Assembly (NCBI RefSeq): GCF_047272945.1
Contig: NZ_JBKOPS010000014.1
Location: 29,090-93,089, forward strand
Origin: Rubrolithibacter danxiaensis
GTDB taxonomy: Bacteria > Bacteroidota > Bacteroidia > Sphingobacteriales > Sphingobacteriaceae
Reading direction: 5' to 3'
DNA: 64,000 nt
Shown: positions 34,499-42,862 of the stretch, piece after piece
Numbering within the stretch: position 1 is the first letter of the stretch
Layout of the letters: each line of letters starts with the position of its first letter
Position numbers and translations under genes: made by a program
Notes under the pieces: model-generated
What the model was told of the DNA's origin: nothing
Seen by the model: only the letters and a program-made list of their open reading frames with translations
Database searches by the model: none

Positions 34499-35368
34499 TC
34501 ATTCATCTAAATCCAGCAAAATGGCGGGCGTACCGGAATCAGGCAGTACTCCTAATGTTGCGGACCAGTCGCTTTTTGTAGCTATAATACCAAGTTTTAA
34601 TGCTGTTGAGGTAGATAATCCTGAAATTTTTGACCTGTTAAGCTTCATTTCAAACTTTATTAATCCGTTTTCTTCTTTTACTGTCCCTAACTGGTAAAAT
34701 TCAGACACGCCGGTAGGATTAAAAGTAAAGCCATTACCTTCTCCTGTGTGATTATAAGCATCAAACCAGCCTGCTAAAACGCCACCTTCTAATAAAACAT
34801 CATATCCTCCTCCGGGTAGTTCGCCGGTATTAAGGCCGGTAGTTTCATCATTATCGGTATCCAGGTAAAAATCAAAAATATCTTCATTTGATTTTTTTGA
34901 GGCAGCTTCCAGGTAGATATAAATTGATTCTGCATCATAATCAAATTTCCCCTTTTTAAAATAAGTTTCTTTCGCACCGGATAATACAACATTTTGGGTT
35001 ACGTTATCCCAGTCGGCCAGCGAATTATCGTTCAGTTTTACCGGGGATGTTTTGGAAATGCGTACAATGGTTGAACCTTCTGTACTTGTTCCGCCTGTAG
35101 TTGTGATGTATACTGTCGCAACATACTTTCCTTTACCGGGATAAACGTGTACAGGACTTGCCTCGGTAGATGTTTCACCATCGCCAAACTCCCACTTATA
35201 GGAAGCTGCGCCTTCGGTTTCGTTTTTAAAAGTAACCTGGTTGCCCTCCACGCTTAATGAGAAAAGGACTTCAGGCAAGCTTTCTGTTTTATCTTTTTTG
35301 CAGGAAGCGAATATAAATACCGACACTGATAAAAGAGTAAGTTTCAATATGTTAAATGAGTTTCTCAT
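34499..35368 (-). CDS. PKD-domain surface lipoprotein
   Basis: A 289-residue lipoprotein (lipobox ASC at about residue 22, then KKDK). A PKD domain spans about 33-105, with SYKWEFGDGETSTEASPVHVYPGKG as the defining region, read here in parts. The remaining 180 residues form a beta-rich domain with DFYLDTDNDETTG and LNRSKISGLS, recalling CBM9-like or SusE-like glycan-binding modules. It follows susD by 33 bp in the operon order susC-susD-PKD-DUF4832, so a glycan-binding accessory role is likely but not demonstrated. Confidence 0.8.
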   Translation of the reverse strand: MRNSFNILKLTLLSVSVFIFASCKKDKTESLPEVLFSLSVEGNQVTFKNETEGAASYKWEFGDGETSTEASPVHVYPGKGKYVATVYITTTGGTSTEGSTIVRISKTSPVKLNDNSLADWDNVTQNVVLSGAKETYFKKGKFDYDAESIYIYLEAASKKSNEDIFDFYLDTDNDETTGLNTGELPGGGYDVLLEGGVLAGWFDAYNHTGEGNGFTFNPTGVSEFYQLGTVKEENGLIKFEMKLNRSKISGLSTSTALKLGIIATKSDWSATLGVLPDSGTPAILLDLDE

Positions 35369-35401
35369 GATTTTATCAATTAAAAAAGATTAGAATTCAG
35401 T

Positions 35402-36916
35402 TTATTCATTCTGGGTAGCCAAAGGGTTTGTTAAAATCTCGTCAACGGGAATGTAATAGATGATTCTCGGACTATTCCAGCTTACTACAAGGCCCGGATA
35501 ATTTTTAGGTTCTTTGGAAAGATCAATATCTGTTTCTTTCAATCCTCTTAAATGATAACCCCAGTAAGATCTGTCCAGGTTTCTTTTATTTCGGTAAACA
35601 TCGAATACCCGATGGCCTTCAAAAGCAAGTTCTAACCTTCTTTCGGTTAAAACCACATCTAAAGCCGTAGAACCGGCAGGAACTTTCTGGTTGTATAAAG
35701 CACCGGCTAGGCCGCGATTCTTTCTGATCATATCCACATCATTTAAAGCAAGCGCATCCTGTCCTAATTTAGCTTCTGCTTCGGCCCTGTTCAGGTACAT
35801 TTCTGCCAGTCGGAACATAACCGGAGAACTCAGATTGGGTCGACCATCCTGAAAAGAAAACTTTGTAATGTAGTAGGTTTCTATGCCGTTTTTCTTTGCA
35901 ATTTCTCCATTTTCATCTTTCAGTGGAACAATGAACGACCAGCGGACATCTTCGGGGTGCTGAGCCATAAGACTTCTGAGAGATTGCGAAGCAAATTCTT
36001 CTCCCCATCCTGAATTACCATCTGAATAGATCATCGACGCAATAGAACCGAACTTTCCGTAATCGTCGGCAGTTGTAAAGGCAACAGAAAAAATGGTTTC
36101 ATTACTGCTGTTAGCATTTGCAAAATACGTTGGAAATGAAGCAGCACTTTCTAACGAAAATTTACCCGAATTGATTACCTGAGTAGCGTAATCAACGGCT
36201 TTCTGATTATCTTCCATATATAATGCAACCCTTGAAAGTAATGCAAGTGCCGCTTCTTTAGAAGCATACTGAGCACCACGGGACTGAGTCATTAATGTTG
36301 CAGATTTTTCTGCATCGGCGATTACCTGGTTGTACACTTCCTGAACGGTTGAACGGGCTTTTTGCGGCTCATCGCTTACGGAAGTACGTAGAATTATTCC
36401 GGGTGCATTCGGATCGTGAGAATAAGGTTTTGCAAACAACCTGACGAGGTTAAAATGACAGAAGGCACGCAAAAAGTAACATTCGCCTATCAGTTGCTGT
36501 GTGGCAGCATCTGGGTTTGCTATTTTTTCACCAGCTTCAATTACGGTATTTACATCGTTGATTATTTTGTAGGAAACATACCAGAAATAGCGGGTATTGT
36601 CCTGCCCGGGTGTATGGTCCTGAGTGAAACTATAAAACAACGGATCTTCTGTAATCTGCCCGCAAACAATATCATCACTGGCAAAATCTGAGAGCTGAAA
36701 ATACTGCCGCAAATACATATTGTTCTGATCTTCAGAACCATTAAAACTGATATGAGATTTAAACAAAGAATAGGCGCCATTCACCGCATTTAATAAGCCT
36801 GCGGATGTCTTTGTCAGGTTTTCGGTGGTTATCGCATCACTTGGTTCACCAACTAAGGTGCAACTGCTGTTAACAACAGATAAAGCCAGAGCGATATATA
36901 ATATTTTTGTTTTCAT
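35402..36916 (-). CDS. RagB/SusD family nutrient-binding lipoprotein
   Basis: A 504-residue surface lipoprotein that captures a glycan for the adjacent SusC channel. The signal ends at SSC (about residue 19). The helical TPR-type scaffold shows LLNAVNGAYSLFKSHI, the IGECYFLRAFCHFNLVRLF motif, EAALALLSRVALYM, and the C-terminal RLAEMYLNRAEAEAKLG and LDVVLTERRLELAFEGHR stretches. The length is typical. It begins 10 bp after susC stops. The ligand cannot be read directly, but the linked GH109 and NahK genes suggest GalNAc-containing glycans. Confidence 0.95.
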   Translation of the reverse strand: MKTKILYIALALSVVNSSCTLVGEPSDAITTENLTKTSAGLLNAVNGAYSLFKSHISFNGSEDQNNMYLRQYFQLSDFASDDIVCGQITEDPLFYSFTQDHTPGQDNTRYFWYVSYKIINDVNTVIEAGEKIANPDAATQQLIGECYFLRAFCHFNLVRLFAKPYSHDPNAPGIILRTSVSDEPQKARSTVQEVYNQVIADAEKSATLMTQSRGAQYASKEAALALLSRVALYMEDNQKAVDYATQVINSGKFSLESAASFPTYFANANSSNETIFSVAFTTADDYGKFGSIASMIYSDGNSGWGEEFASQSLRSLMAQHPEDVRWSFIVPLKDENGEIAKKNGIETYYITKFSFQDGRPNLSSPVMFRLAEMYLNRAEAEAKLGQDALALNDVDMIRKNRGLAGALYNQKVPAGSTALDVVLTERRLELAFEGHRVFDVYRNKRNLDRSYWGYHLRGLKETDIDLSKEPKNYPGLVVSWNSPRIIYYIPVDEILTNPLATQNE

Positions 36917-36926
36917 GTTGCACTAA

Positions 36927-39900
36927 TTAAAATCTGAAATTGATATTTAATAAATATTGCCTGTTGTTTGGATACTTAAAGTCTGAGACTCCCGGTGTAA
37001 CAAAACTTCCCGGTGTTATCGTAGTCTGAGGATCCTGGCCTAAAAAGTCCGTAAAGGTGTAAAGGTTATCCGCGGTAAGCGAAACAACTATTCCGTCCAT
37101 TTTTAACCGTTTTACAAAAGATTGTGGCAGCTGATACGATAGTGCTACATTTCGGATGGCCAGATAACTTCCGTCTTTTAAATACCGTGAAGAAGTTTCT
37201 GTAGAATTAGCCGCATTTTGTGGGCTTGGTTCTGTAGCAATATCACCGGGCGCTGTCCATACCTTTGCATCGTCCGGTAATTTTATCTGATTATAATATG
37301 GCTCGTGCCCATCATTCATGGTGAAACGAAGGTTATTGCTAAACACTTTATTACCATACATGAAATAAGCATTCACCCGGAGTCCGAAGTTTTTATAACT
37401 CCATTCATTATTAAATCCTCCCTGAAACTTCGGAAGAGCTGAACCTACTTCCTGAAGAGTCGCTTTTGAATACTCGGAAGTTTGTGTTCTGGTTTCAACA
37501 CCCTGGTCATTTTTTGTAACGATTTCCCAAAGCGGCGCTCCGGTTTGGGTATCCACACCTAACCATTTCGGCATATAAAATTCATACAGGTTACCACCAT
37601 TCCGGTAAATCTGGGAAATACTCCAGGACCCTGTACGGATAATTGGACTAGGTAAATCGCGAAGCTTATTACTATTGAAATTGATATTAAAATCAGTATT
37701 CCAGCGGAAGCTTTTGCTTTGAACATTGGTAGTATTCAAACCGATTTCAACACCTTTATTTACTATCTGGCCAACATTCTCCCATCTTTGTTCAAAACCT
37801 ACCGACAAAGGCTGAGATACCTGCAGCAACAGGTTTTTAGTAGTATTCTGATACGCATCAACAGTAAGACTAATCCTTTTAAACAAGCCAATATCAATAC
37901 CGGCATTCAACTGATACTTGCTTTCCCAGGTAAGATTCGGACTGGCCAATTGTAAGGGAATAGCAGCCGCCTGCGAATTGTACTGCCCCGCTAAAGAAAA
38001 TAAACCAAGATAGCGGGAAGCGCCAATATCCTGTGTTCCTGTTACACCATAACTGGTCCGCAGCTTTAAATTATCAATAACAGAAGAACTTTCTAAAAAT
38101 GCTTCATTACTTATTAACCATGCTGCCGAAACTGCCGGAAAAGAGGCATACTGATTACCTTTTGGAAATGCGGAGGATCCGTCAATACGGTAAGAACCTG
38201 TCAAAAAGTATTTGTTTTTATAGTTATAGTTTAGTTGCGAAATGAATGACTGAATCTGTGCTTTATCATAAAAACCATTTACAGCCTGGCTATTAGATAT
38301 TACATTTAAAACGTCCAGCCCTTCAGGCAATCCTTTTCCTGAAGCACCTGAAACTTCTGTTTTGCTTCCTTCGAAAGCCACCCCAGCCAGTCCGCTTATA
38401 TTGTGATCTCCCTGTTGAAAATTAAACTTTAGCAGATTGTTGGAAATAGCTCCGTAATTAAACAAATTTTGCTCATCTAGGTATCCTGAAGCATGATAAG
38501 TTCCGGCAACCAATGGCGAAAAGAAATTACTGCTTTTATTAAATGATGCTGCAAAACGGTTGGAACTGCTAAAAGAAAGCCATTTGGTAAGATTAATATT
38601 TAATGCGAGGTCGTAATTGACATCGAAACCTTTATACGGATGATTTGAATTTTCAACTGTATGGATTGGATTTACTTTATCTCTCGACCACCATTTAAAA
38701 GCTGAATTTCCATCTACATATACCGCGTTATTATTTTCATCGTATGGATTATCCCAGGGCATATTCAGGTAGCTGTAATAGACATCCATATAATCATAAC
38801 TTTTACCGGTTGCACCGCTAAGATTTATATTATTGGTAAGGCTGATATTTTTAGAAAAATGATAGGTAGAATTTCCGCGTAGGTTTACACGCTGAAAGTT
38901 AGTATTTAAAAATGTTCCTTTCTCGTTATAATACGACAGGCCGGCATAATAATCATTCTTTTCCGTTTTACCGCTTGCAGAGATGTAAACATTTTCCATT
39001 GGCGAAGCTTTGAACAGGTTCTCTGTCCAGTCGTAATTTTGGTTTAATAAAGCTACAGGACGCTCGTTGTGAAACTTAACGATATCAATTTTATACGAAT
39101 TGTCGGCAGCGCCGGGAACATAATCCCTGTAAAATTCTTTCTGATTATTGTACAACTCTGCCGAGTTCATCATCTGCATTTTACCCCAGTCGGGAGTACG
39201 AAGTCCGGTAGTTATTTTTGCTTCAAAGCGTGTTTTTCCAGCCTGCGCTTTTTTTGTTGTTACAATAATAACCCCCGCATTTGCCTGCGATCCATACATT
39301 GCTGTAGCGCCGGCATCTTTCAACACGGTAATGCTTTCCACATCGTTCGGATCATAATTGCCTCCGATTATTCCATCTACTACAAACAACGGACTTTGAG
39401 ACGCATTAATTGAAGAAACACCGCGTAACCGGATTTCGGGTGTAGCTCCCGGCACACCCGAGTTGTTTATTACCTGCAATCCCGCAACTTTACCCTGCAG
39501 CATTGCACCAACATTATTGGTGGTAACATCTTTAAGATCTTCGGCAGAAACTACACTTACGGCACTGGTAAGTTCGCTTCTTTTTTTATCGCTGTAACCC
39601 ACTACAACTACTTCATTCAGCTCCTTTTTGTCTTCAGAAAGCGAAATATTAACCGTATTCTGAGTCGCTGAAAGCTTTACTTCCCTGGTTGTATAGCCGA
39701 TAGAACGAACCTGGAGAGTAATTTGCTGAGCCGGAGCGGTAATTGTAAAAGAACCATCGCCATTGGTAGAAATGCTTTTTGATGTTTCCTTAACTGATAC
39801 AACTGCTCCCGGTACCGGTAAATTATCTGTAGCCGACAGGACTTTACCGGTTATTGTTCTGTTTTGCGCAAAAACGGTTAAACCCGGCACAAAAAAGAAA

Positions 39901-39932
39901 ATGATGAGTAAAATGTTTTTAAACTTGAGCAT
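36927..39932 (-). CDS. SusC/RagA family TonB-linked outer-membrane protein
   Basis: A 1001-residue outer-membrane importer. Its parts are a signal peptide (about 1-22), a carboxypeptidase-regulatory-like domain (about 24-105, ITGKVLSATDNLPVPGAVVS), and a TonB box region near 107-125. The plug domain contains GVSSINASQSPLFVVDGIIGG and the conserved ESITVLKDAGATAMYGSQAN. A 22-strand barrel ends in NINFRF with terminal Phe. It works with SusD and TonB to bring oligosaccharide into the periplasm. A 263-bp leader separates it from the kinase gene. Confidence 0.96.
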   Translation of the reverse strand: MLKFKNILLIIFFFVPGLTVFAQNRTITGKVLSATDNLPVPGAVVSVKETSKSISTNGDGSFTITAPAQQITLQVRSIGYTTREVKLSATQNTVNISLSEDKKELNEVVVVGYSDKKRSELTSAVSVVSAEDLKDVTTNNVGAMLQGKVAGLQVINNSGVPGATPEIRLRGVSSINASQSPLFVVDGIIGGNYDPNDVESITVLKDAGATAMYGSQANAGVIIVTTKKAQAGKTRFEAKITTGLRTPDWGKMQMMNSAELYNNQKEFYRDYVPGAADNSYKIDIVKFHNERPVALLNQNYDWTENLFKASPMENVYISASGKTEKNDYYAGLSYYNEKGTFLNTNFQRVNLRGNSTYHFSKNISLTNNINLSGATGKSYDYMDVYYSYLNMPWDNPYDENNNAVYVDGNSAFKWWSRDKVNPIHTVENSNHPYKGFDVNYDLALNINLTKWLSFSSSNRFAASFNKSSNFFSPLVAGTYHASGYLDEQNLFNYGAISNNLLKFNFQQGDHNISGLAGVAFEGSKTEVSGASGKGLPEGLDVLNVISNSQAVNGFYDKAQIQSFISQLNYNYKNKYFLTGSYRIDGSSAFPKGNQYASFPAVSAAWLISNEAFLESSSVIDNLKLRTSYGVTGTQDIGASRYLGLFSLAGQYNSQAAAIPLQLASPNLTWESKYQLNAGIDIGLFKRISLTVDAYQNTTKNLLLQVSQPLSVGFEQRWENVGQIVNKGVEIGLNTTNVQSKSFRWNTDFNINFNSNKLRDLPSPIIRTGSWSISQIYRNGGNLYEFYMPKWLGVDTQTGAPLWEIVTKNDQGVETRTQTSEYSKATLQEVGSALPKFQGGFNNEWSYKNFGLRVNAYFMYGNKVFSNNLRFTMNDGHEPYYNQIKLPDDAKVWTAPGDIATEPSPQNAANSTETSSRYLKDGSYLAIRNVALSYQLPQSFVKRLKMDGIVVSLTADNLYTFTDFLGQDPQTTITPGSFVTPGVSDFKYPNNRQYLLNINFRF

Positions 39933-40195
39933 GAGGTTTGGTTTTAGTTTTTGAAGGAATATGTTGACAGCCGTTTGGCTGGGTTAATTCTTTTGAGTAC
40001 TACTCAACGTACAAGTGTAATCCTTTTATTCCCTGGACTTTATTTCCTATTGCAGCATAATACCAGTTACAGCAGTCACAAAAAATACTCTCAACTAGCC
40101 GGGAAGTTGCATAACGAAATCTCTCGACAGTTTTTGTGATACTTTTACCTTCGCAAACGTATTTTCTATGTGATGACTCCATATTTGCAATTTTA
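39933..40195 (-). promoter_or_regulatory. susC leader region with promoter candidate and palindromes
   Basis: On the minus strand TACGTTTG (40154-40161) fits the -7 box, which would give a leader of about 215 nt. That leader contains the near-contiguous palindrome TTGAGTA-C-TACTCAA (plus-strand reading, 39993-40007) and a small CAGCC-GTTT-GGCTG hairpin (39968-39981) close to the start codon. No copy of the LacI-type site seen before GH109 was found here. Any regulation is inferred. Confidence 0.4.
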
Positions 40196-41320
40196 TTACC
40201 TGACCGTTTCAACAGTCTCTTCTATTATTTTTTTCAGGAAGTCATACTGTTCTTCCAGTTTCTGAAAAAGCTTAAGCTGGGCTTTTGTACGCTGAAGATT
40301 ATGCCCCGGAAAACTTATTTTATAGTACACATCCCCTTCTAGGTAATCAGTAAGAAAGCGGATTACCTGCATGTAAGGCAGCAATAGCACACCTAACGAT
40401 AAGGATTCAATCTCGGCCGGACTAAGAAAAGAACAGGCTTCTTCTAAATATCCTTTTGTGTAAGCTTTAAAGAGGGGGATATTGAGATCAATTTTATCCA
40501 GATCTTTTTCGTCTTCGGACCCCGTATTTATAATTGTTCGTATTGCATCGCCAAAATCACTGGAAACATAACCGGGCATAACAGTATCCAGATCTATCAC
40601 ACACTGTGCTTTATCGTGCTCGTTCAGCAAAACGTTATTAAACTTGGTATCGTTGTGCGTAATCCTTTTTATAAGCTTTCCTTCTCTAACCAGCCTCGGA
40701 ATTGCACACATTTTATCCGCCCTTTCCAGTATATACTGTATCTCAGAAATAACTTCACTTACCCGTCCTTCCGGATCAGCAGCTACTATATCTCTGAATT
40801 TCTGAAGACGTTTTTCGATATTATGAAAATCAGGAATAGTTTCCTGCAGGAGACTGATATCCATATCCGACAGTAAAGACTGAAACTTTCCGAACGCTTT
40901 TCCGCCCTCAAATGCCTGATTCTCTGTTTCAAGGATGTCGTAACTTTTTGTATGGGGAATATAGATGTACATCCTCCAGTAGTTAGAATCGGAATCTTTA
41001 TAATAAAACTTATTATCCTTTGCAGGGATCAGGGTAAGAACTTCTCTGTCCGGATCTGATGCCGGATCTTCAGCCAGTTTATTTTTTAGATGTAAGGTTA
41101 CCTGACGAATATTTTCCATTAATGCCGGAACATTTTTAAAAATTTTGTCGTTAATACGCTGAAGCAGGTAATCATTAAGCCGACCCTCTGAATTGGCAAT
41201 ATGGAAGGTATCGTTTATGTGGCCGGAGCCATAAGGTTTCACAGCGCTTACCCCTCCCTCAATACTGAAGTTTGATATAATTTCCTGAAGATTAAGTGTA
41301 TTTATAGTTTCTGCTTGCAT
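40196..41320 (-). CDS. nahK: N-acetylhexosamine 1-kinase (NahK-like phosphotransferase)
   Basis: A 374-residue kinase of the APH fold that closely resembles bifidobacterial NahK, which phosphorylates GlcNAc and GalNAc at C1. Matching regions are PYGSGHINDTFHI (29-41), YLLQRINDKIF, the catalytic loop THNDTKFNNVLL (221-232, Asp224), the metal site VIDLDTVMPG (241-250), SSDFGDAIR, and the late FLTDYLEGDVYYKISFPGHN segment. Motif order and length agree. It is 29 bp after the GH109 gene, so GalNAc released by that enzyme would become GalNAc-1-phosphate. Substrate is inferred from resemblance recalled from memory. Confidence 0.85.
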   Translation of the reverse strand: MQAETINTLNLQEIISNFSIEGGVSAVKPYGSGHINDTFHIANSEGRLNDYLLQRINDKIFKNVPALMENIRQVTLHLKNKLAEDPASDPDREVLTLIPAKDNKFYYKDSDSNYWRMYIYIPHTKSYDILETENQAFEGGKAFGKFQSLLSDMDISLLQETIPDFHNIEKRLQKFRDIVAADPEGRVSEVISEIQYILERADKMCAIPRLVREGKLIKRITHNDTKFNNVLLNEHDKAQCVIDLDTVMPGYVSSDFGDAIRTIINTGSEDEKDLDKIDLNIPLFKAYTKGYLEEACSFLSPAEIESLSLGVLLLPYMQVIRFLTDYLEGDVYYKISFPGHNLQRTKAQLKLFQKLEEQYDFLKKIIEETVETVR

Positions 41321-41349
41321 TTTTCAGTATATTATCCGTTGCGCTTATC

Positions 41350-42684
41350 TTAATATTCGTTTGTAAAACCGAATACCGGCTTGCGGTCTTTCCACTTTCC
41401 GCGGGTAAAATCAGGAAATTGCTGCGGAGCACCTCCATTGGCAATTGACATTTCAGAAAGCGGACTAATAACGCTCCATGCGGCTGCATCGTAAACGTCT
41501 AAAGGAGGAGCAACTTTTCTTTTAACAGATTCCACAAAGGCATTCAGAACAAAAAAGTCCATTCCGCCATGTCCTGCCCCATTAGCATCATCCGCATATC
41601 GTTTCCATAAAGGATGATCGTACTGTTCCAGGTATTTTGTTGCGGATTCCCATTCATCATTTTTGCTCTTTCCTTCAATGTAGATCACATTTCCGTCATC
41701 CATCCAGAGTCCTTTAGTACCCTGAACGCGGAAACCCAGAGAATACGGGCGTGGAGAATTTGTATCGTGCGTAACTAGAATAGTTTCACCGTTTGATGTT
41801 TGAATAAGGGTAGAAACAATGTCACCGAGTTTAAACTTCACATTTGCGTTGGGATGATCTTTACCACCCTTGTCGATTATGTAGTTATGAAGGCCGCGGG
41901 ATTTTGTAGCTACCGAAGTTAGCGAGACAAAGCTATTCCCTCGATTGATGTTGAGGCAATTAGCAATAGGGCCTATTCCGTGAGTAGGATATAAGTCGCC
42001 GTTGCGCTTAACAGAATGTTCGGTACGCCAATGAGCTTCGTGAATGCCTTTTTCGCCAAATTCCGCCCCCGGTTCAAATTTCACTCCCCTTAGATCATGC
42101 TGATAACCGCACTGGCAGTGTGTTAACTCACCAAAAAGATTCTGACGAACCATATTCAGCACAGCCATTACATCTCTGCGGTAACACACATTTTCCAGTA
42201 TCATACAATGACTTCCGGTTTTTTCCGATGTGTTTACCAGATCCCAGCATTCTTCAACTGTATTTGCTGCAGAAACTTCAACACCTGCATATTTCCCCGC
42301 TTTCATCGCTGCCACAGCCATAGGTGTGTGCCATTCCCATGGAGTAGATATAATGACACCATCTATATCATCCCGCTTTAATAAATCAAGAAAGGAATGT
42401 TCATTTTTAGAATACACAGCTGCTTTCTTAAAACCAGCTTTTGCTATTAAATCCTGGGCAATGCCAATACGCACCGGATCAATATCACAAATTGCTGGTA
42501 TTTCAACATCCTTCCGGTGCAGCATATTACTGAGATGATTTGTACCTCTTAATCCTACCCCGATGAAAGCGATCCTGGCCTTCTTACTGGCAAAATCTGC
42601 AAAAGAAAGATGAGGTGTTAGCGCTAATCCTGCACCTGCAATAATAGCCTTTCCAATAAAATCACGACGATTGATGGTTTCCAT
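41350..42684 (-). CDS. GH109 alpha-N-acetylgalactosaminidase (Gfo/Idh/MocA fold, exported)
   Basis: A 444-residue glycosidase using the NAD-dependent mechanism of GH109, which removes terminal alpha-GalNAc. The N-terminus NRRDFIGKAIIAGAGL is a Tat-type signal. The Rossmann motif is GVGLRG (42-47), EKTGSHCMILENVCYRR lies near 154-170, and GDLYPTHGIGPIA (229-241) holds the Tyr/His pair (Y232, H235) known from the family. GHGGMDFF (371-378) and PDFTRGKW near the end are also diagnostic. It has LacI-type sites upstream and is followed by the NahK-like gene. Confidence 0.88.
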   Translation of the reverse strand: METINRRDFIGKAIIAGAGLALTPHLSFADFASKKARIAFIGVGLRGTNHLSNMLHRKDVEIPAICDIDPVRIGIAQDLIAKAGFKKAAVYSKNEHSFLDLLKRDDIDGVIISTPWEWHTPMAVAAMKAGKYAGVEVSAANTVEECWDLVNTSEKTGSHCMILENVCYRRDVMAVLNMVRQNLFGELTHCQCGYQHDLRGVKFEPGAEFGEKGIHEAHWRTEHSVKRNGDLYPTHGIGPIANCLNINRGNSFVSLTSVATKSRGLHNYIIDKGGKDHPNANVKFKLGDIVSTLIQTSNGETILVTHDTNSPRPYSLGFRVQGTKGLWMDDGNVIYIEGKSKNDEWESATKYLEQYDHPLWKRYADDANGAGHGGMDFFVLNAFVESVKRKVAPPLDVYDAAAWSVISPLSEMSIANGGAPQQFPDFTRGKWKDRKPVFGFTNEY

Positions 42685-42697
42685 ATAAAAAGATTAG

Positions 42698-42711
42698 TGT
42701 GTGCGAAGACA
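42698..42711. promoter_or_regulatory. Second, imperfect LacI-type operator half-match
   Basis: TGTGTGCGAAGACA matches TGTGNNCGNNCACA with one mismatch (GACA for CACA). It lies 13 bp before the GH109 start codon, downstream of the promoter candidate. Together with the perfect site 56 bp further upstream it could permit cooperative or looped binding. Confidence 0.45.
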
Positions 42712-42733
42712 CATTTAATAATTGGTTATAAAA

Positions 42734-42741
42734 CAAATATA
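42734..42741 (-). promoter_or_regulatory. -7 box candidate of the GH109 gene
   Basis: On the minus strand TATATTTG matches TAnnTTTG exactly. The perfect LacI-type site is immediately upstream (42754-42767), over the expected -33 position. A TTTG lies 26 bp upstream, which is longer than the usual 19-21 bp. The region is very AT-rich, so chance matches are likely. Confidence 0.4.
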
Positions 42742-42753
42742 TATAAATATAAA

Positions 42754-42767
42754 TGTGAACGCACACA
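42754..42767. promoter_or_regulatory. LacI-type operator upstream of GH109
   Basis: TGTGAACGCACACA fits the LacI-family dyad TGTGNNCGNNCACA with a central CG. It lies 70 bp before the GH109 start and about 95 bp from the end of the LacI gene just upstream, overlapping the promoter's -33 region. This is the best candidate for control by that regulator. Confidence 0.6.
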
Positions 42768-42862
42768 CAAATTAAAAAAAATATTTTTTTAGTTTAAAGA
42801 TGGGAGATATCCTACAAGGAAGACAATAAATTCAAAGACTAATAAAATGAGTGAGGATTATC

